From a virus, in IMG/VR virus record IMGVR_UViG_3300009164_000345, positions 1 to 24,490 of that record: 24,490 nt of DNA, one strand, 5' to 3'. Below are positions 22,076 through 24,490 of the stretch, piece by piece. The position numbers and the translations under genes were made by a program. The notes beneath the pieces were generated by a model. That model worked only from the letters and a program-made list of their open reading frames with translations, made no database searches and was not told the origin of the DNA. Each line of letters starts with the position of its first letter. The first letter of the stretch is position 1.

Positions 22076-22297
22076 TCAAAATCCAAATATATTCTTCTTT
22101 GGTTCTATAACAAACTTTTCTGCAATGGCAGCACCTTTAGACCTAACATGCGGATCGGGACTGGTTAACATTTCATTGATCAAAGCTGCTTTGGCCATCT
22201 TGTCCATTGTTTGATCTTTAGATACTGATTTTTGTACTTCTGGATTAGTGGCGCAGCCTACTAACGCTATTGATGCAATGATTAATGCAATTTTCAT
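22076..22297 (-). CDS. Small predicted lipoprotein
   Basis: A 73-residue protein with a lipoprotein signal peptide (MKIALIIASIALVGC, lipobox LVGC, lipid-bearing Cys15). The mature part is a short helical chain (TMDKMAKAALINEMLTSPD, then GAAIAEKFVIEPKKNIFGF). The ATG overlaps the previous stop (ATGA). It probably sits in the outer or inner membrane facing the periplasm. It could be a lysis accessory or a superinfection factor; no family is recognised. Confidence 0.75.
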   Translation of the reverse strand: MKIALIIASIALVGCATNPEVQKSVSKDQTMDKMAKAALINEMLTSPDPHVRSKGAAIAEKFVIEPKKNIFGF

Positions 22298-22560
22298 TTT
22301 ATGCTCTCGTATATTTTCTTTTGTGTATCATACCACTCTTGCCAACCTTCTACTTTAGTTGAACACTCATAGTACAATGTGTAGTTGTGTATTACAACTT
22401 TTAACATTTCTGTTATCGCCACCTTATCACCTTCAATTTTTCTCAACTGCTCGCATTTGTCTTTTAATACTTGCGGTGCTTCTGGAAACTTAGGCTTAAT
22501 AGGCACAGCGGTAGTGCAGGCAGTTAGTAATACAACAGATAATATAGCAAGGTATTTCAT
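22294..22560 (-). CDS. Probable outer-membrane spanin-like lipoprotein (Rz1-like role)
   Basis: An 88-residue protein with signal peptide and lipobox (VVLLTAC, Cys15). The mature chain has VPIKPKFPEAPQVLKDKCEQ and a helical YECSTKVEGWQEWYDTQKKI segment. The two extra Cys (about 36 and 66) could form disulfides. It directly follows, with ATGA overlap, a membrane-anchored coiled-coil protein, the arrangement of an Rz/Rz1 spanin pair, which fuses inner and outer membranes at the end of lysis. The assignment is from topology and order; sequence identity to known spanins is not demonstrated. Confidence 0.6.
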   Translation of the reverse strand: MKYLAILSVVLLTACTTAVPIKPKFPEAPQVLKDKCEQLRKIEGDKVAITEMLKVVIHNYTLYYECSTKVEGWQEWYDTQKKIYESIK

Positions 22561-23033
22561 TTCTTACCCTCTGCCGCTTTGTTCATTTCGGCCGCTGCAT
22601 TATGTGCATCAATAATGACCTTAGGTACAGGACACTGCTCAATGTATTTTACAACTTCTTTGTCTTGTGTAATAACACGATCAACATATTCAATCTGTGT
22701 CTTACCTTTTTCTTTAATAACTGTGGTCTTAGTAACAATCTTTTCTTGAATTTCTACGTTCTTAGTATTAGAGGCTTCTTCAGCCAACTTAACCTTATCT
22801 TCTAAGTCTTTGATCTTAGCTTCCCATACTGCATTGGTATTGTTAGCACTTACAAACCATATACTAATCAACAAGCTAACAACGCTAACTGCCTGTATAG
22901 GGAATTGGTATTGACTGACAAATGGTATACGTTTTAATAGCCATGCTGCTAATAAGCCTACTATGCTGGCTATAAGCATAGTAGTCCATATCCACTCAGG
23001 TAATAGGCTTAGCATCCATTGAAATTGCCACAT
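22557..23033 (-). CDS. Probable inner-membrane spanin-like coiled-coil protein (Rz-like role)
   Basis: A 158-residue protein with two hydrophobic segments near the N-terminus (about 14-33 and 44-62). A long charged helix follows (AVWEAKIKDLEDKVKLAEEA), then a Lys/Thr/Val-rich stretch (KIVTKTTVIKEKGKTQIEYV) and a Cys near the C-terminus (EQCPVPK). A canonical i-spanin has one membrane span, so two is a deviation. TAATG overlap with the gene before and ATGA overlap with the lipoprotein after support a functional pair. Alternative: an unrelated envelope protein. Confidence 0.55.
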   Translation of the reverse strand: MWQFQWMLSLLPEWIWTTMLIASIVGLLAAWLLKRIPFVSQYQFPIQAVSVVSLLISIWFVSANNTNAVWEAKIKDLEDKVKLAEEASNTKNVEIQEKIVTKTTVIKEKGKTQIEYVDRVITQDKEVVKYIEQCPVPKVIIDAHNAAAEMNKAAEGKK

Positions 23034-23770
23034 TATACTTTCTCCAATACCACTGCGTAGCCTTCATTTTCAAAGACAAAACTATTGCCAATTTTAGAAA
23101 TGTTATAGTTTCCAAGGTACTTAGTCATGTATAATATTTCTGCAATATCTCTACCTTCAATCATCATAGGGCCTTTTAGATTTTCATACACGTTGTGCCT
23201 TGGACCTGAGCTGGTAATACGCATACGCAATGGATCGCTGTATTTTCTTCTAAAGATAATATCGTCATCATCTACAGCAATACTTTCAAGGTAGCTTTTA
23301 TTAAAAAAGTTACTAAAGTTATTCATGTGACTTTCTTTAATTTGCATTTCGTAGTCGGCGCCGGTAGTTGGTATAGTTTCTGTTAAACTTGTTTCGTCTG
23401 CAGGAATTGAGCTAAAACTTTTATGATATCTAAATTTAAATTTATCAATGCCAGTTAGCTTACCTACTCCGTCAAGTAGTTCCATAACCTGTTCACCAAT
23501 ACGTCTATTACGTTCGATTTCTACAAACACTTTATAGTGACCGTTTTCTAATTCTCCGGGAGTTGCATCGGCATCAAGGACAAAATCGTAGCCACGTTCC
23601 ACAAAGTTTACAAGGTCTGTAGCAGGTGCAAGGTCTTCTACAGTAAAACTAATTACTACAACGTCTTTATCAGACCCCATTTTTGAAGCATAGCTGTCTA
23701 CTTCAAATACATCGTCGACAAGATTGTGTAAATCTCGTGCTGTTAATTCTTCATTAAGCTGTTGGGACAC
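23033..23770 (-). CDS. Conserved phage protein of unknown function, GTG start
   Basis: A 245-residue soluble protein starting at GTG 23770, which is preceded by a strong AGGAGGAG ribosome site; no ATG is near. Two-part look: an N-terminal region with DKDVVVISFTVEDLAPATDL, then VLDADATPGELENGHYKVFV and EIERNRRIG, and a C-terminal region ending RMRITSSGPRHNVYENLKGP and a KIGNSFVFENEGYAVVLE hairpin. I recall the DADxxPGEL..G.Y.VFVEIER stretch from marine T4-like phages, where it is unnamed. It overlaps the end of the upstream gene by 17 bp. A virion or head-associated role is a guess. Confidence 0.7.
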   Translation of the reverse strand: MSQQLNEELTARDLHNLVDDVFEVDSYASKMGSDKDVVVISFTVEDLAPATDLVNFVERGYDFVLDADATPGELENGHYKVFVEIERNRRIGEQVMELLDGVGKLTGIDKFKFRYHKSFSSIPADETSLTETIPTTGADYEMQIKESHMNNFSNFFNKSYLESIAVDDDDIIFRRKYSDPLRMRITSSGPRHNVYENLKGPMMIEGRDIAEILYMTKYLGNYNISKIGNSFVFENEGYAVVLEKV

Positions 23771-24302
23771 TTGGTGCTCCTCCTGCAGGCGCTGCCGCTA
23801 CATCTGCTACTGCATCATCAGCCGGCTCAGCTGGTGCTGCTTGAGCACCCTCAGTTCTTCCAATCCCCATGCTTTCTCGCATCTTAGTCATATACCCGTT
23901 AAATGTATCTTCAACAAGTTTTTTAGGCATAATGATCTCTACTACCCATATAGGTCTACGATCAAGTTTTCCTTTTTTGGTTCCGGGTCTAAAATCGTCC
24001 GGGGTCTTAATTTGTCGAGGCTCTACGATAAAAGATTTTTTATATCTTACTTTACAGCCGTAGTCGAGCAGGCGTTTTCCCGCCATAGGGTCAGGCATCT
24101 TATTTTCTGGCCATATAAAACTTGCCGATACCCAATGTCTTTCAACAAGAGGCCCTTCAGCGAGTTCACCGTCTTGCCAGTTTTTATAGACATACATGTC
24201 CATTTCATCGAGTACACGTTCGAAGTCTTTGAGCACAGATAGCGAACTATTTGCGCTGTAGATTGATTCTACGTTTTTAATAACGTCTAAAATATCAAGC
24301 AT
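23754..24302 (-). CDS. Conserved phage protein of unknown function
   Basis: A 182-residue protein. The longer frame opens at TTG 24341, but ATG 24302 with AAGGA upstream and a late promoter at 24326-24333 is clearly the start. The core contains EGPLVERHWVSASFIWPENK, RLLDYGCKVRYKKSFIVEPR and RRPIWVVEIIMPKKLVEDTF, alternating strands and helices. The last 35 residues are an Ala/Pro/Gly-rich tail. It is the first gene of the leftward run beginning here and diverges from the plus-strand gene at the right edge. Not recognised beyond resemblance to unnamed phage proteins. Confidence 0.7.
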   Translation of the reverse strand: MLDILDVIKNVESIYSANSSLSVLKDFERVLDEMDMYVYKNWQDGELAEGPLVERHWVSASFIWPENKMPDPMAGKRLLDYGCKVRYKKSFIVEPRQIKTPDDFRPGTKKGKLDRRPIWVVEIIMPKKLVEDTFNGYMTKMRESMGIGRTEGAQAAPAEPADDAVADVAAAPAGGAPSVPTA

Positions 24303-24325
24303 TGTTATTCCTTGAAGCTTATACT

Positions 24326-24333
24326 TATTTATC
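24326..24333 (-). promoter_or_regulatory. Late promoter (GATAAATA) at the right end of the window
   Basis: GATAAATA on the minus strand, 24 bp before the ATG at 24302, seven of eight matches to the late consensus. It is followed by AGTATAAG, as after the promoter at 9875-9882. Confidence 0.6.
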
Positions 24334-24356
24334 CAGCCCAAAACGATATCATATCT

Positions 24357-24387
24357 TATTACTTTTGTCCAAAATGACTAAGTAATA
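24357..24387. repeat. 8-bp inverted repeat in the divergent intergenic region
   Basis: TATTACTT (24357-24364) and AAGTAATA (24380-24387) are perfect inverted arms separated by 15 bp. A protein-binding site or short hairpin is possible; nothing else marks it. Confidence 0.35.
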
Positions 24388-24391
24388 GTGT

Positions 24392-24430
24392 AGGACCTCT
24401 GTAGTTACTGAGGCGGTCGCTACATGTCCT
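24392..24430 (+). promoter_or_regulatory. Structured leader hairpin upstream of the right-edge gene
   Basis: AGGAC (24392-24396) pairs with GTCCT (24426-24430), and TGTAG (24400-24404) with CTACA (24420-24424), nested with a 3/1 internal loop and a 15-nt apical loop. It ends 26 nt before the ATG at 24457, so it may be a translational control element in that leader. Confidence 0.4.
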
Positions 24431-24456
24431 GCTTTACTAAAAGTGGGAGATACTTA

Positions 24457-24490
24457 ATGAGTAAAAACAATCGAGTGAAAAAACGTTTTA
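24457..24490 (+). CDS. Start of a rightward gene (cut by window edge)
   Basis: ATG 24457 follows GGGAGA at 24445-24450 with good spacing and reads MSKNNRVKKRF before the window ends, with no stop. The beginning is very basic. The product cannot be named. It diverges from the leftward run starting at 24302. Its promoter is not evident; no good sigma70 or late element is seen on the plus strand in the 115-bp gap. Confidence 0.55.
   Translation, partial: MSKNNRVKKRF

Noticed and set aside
1-24490. tRNA genes, CRISPR arrays, insertion sequences, inteins
   Set aside because: No cloverleaf, direct-repeat array, transposase or integrase was seen by eye; the polymerase and ClpA-like frames are uninterrupted.

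Overview
This window looks like part of the genome of a T4-like, contractile-tailed bacteriophage (Caudoviricetes). The host is probably an aquatic Gram-negative bacterium; that is inferred from spanin-like lipoproteins, consensus sigma70 promoters and resemblance to marine T4-like phages, not shown directly. The phage assignment rests on a T4-type family B DNA polymerase (gp43), a gp45-type sliding clamp, a DsbA-like late-transcription protein, TATAAATA-like late promoters, a GH19 endolysin, a holin and a spanin-like pair. Nearly all genes lie on the minus strand and are packed with ATGA or TAATG stop/start overlaps. The exceptions are one small secreted protein (7929-8252, +) and a gene that begins at the right edge (24457, +). 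No tRNA, CRISPR array, insertion sequence or integrase was seen.

Transcription runs right to left, so the layout is given in that order. (a) 24302-20870 holds two conserved phage proteins, a spanin-like pair, a small lipoprotein, a DUF4337 membrane protein and a holin. (b) 20834-16626, behind a consensus sigma70 promoter, is a proteostasis block: a DnaJ-like co-chaperone, peptide deformylase, a full-length ClpA-like unfoldase and one unknown protein. (c) 16541-8278 is an accessory/virion-associated block that starts at a late promoter lying inside a terminator-like hairpin. It encodes an HxGH nucleotidyltransferase fused to a long tail, a Dps-like ferritin, an HExxH protein, the GH19 endolysin and several low-complexity proteins with recurring C-terminal modules. 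(d) A bidirectional terminator at 8252-8276 separates this from the lone plus-strand gene and a divergent promoter pair at 7835-7922. (e) 7814-1 is a replication and DNA-modification block: DsbA-like protein, small membrane protein, DNA polymerase, clamp, membrane protein, a DpdA-like 7-deazaguanine DNA transglycosylase, a BPSL0761-family protein, an unknown protein, a QueD-like T-fold protein, a basic protein, and the start of a probable glycosyltransferase cut by the window edge.

The most interesting signals are the DpdA-centred modification cassette joined translationally to the replication genes, the DnaJ-deformylase-ClpA cassette, two promoters placed so that their transcripts should be leaderless, the late promoter nested in a terminator hairpin, and C-terminal sequence modules shared by otherwise unrelated proteins. 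Function calls come from motif recognition by eye; no database search was run.
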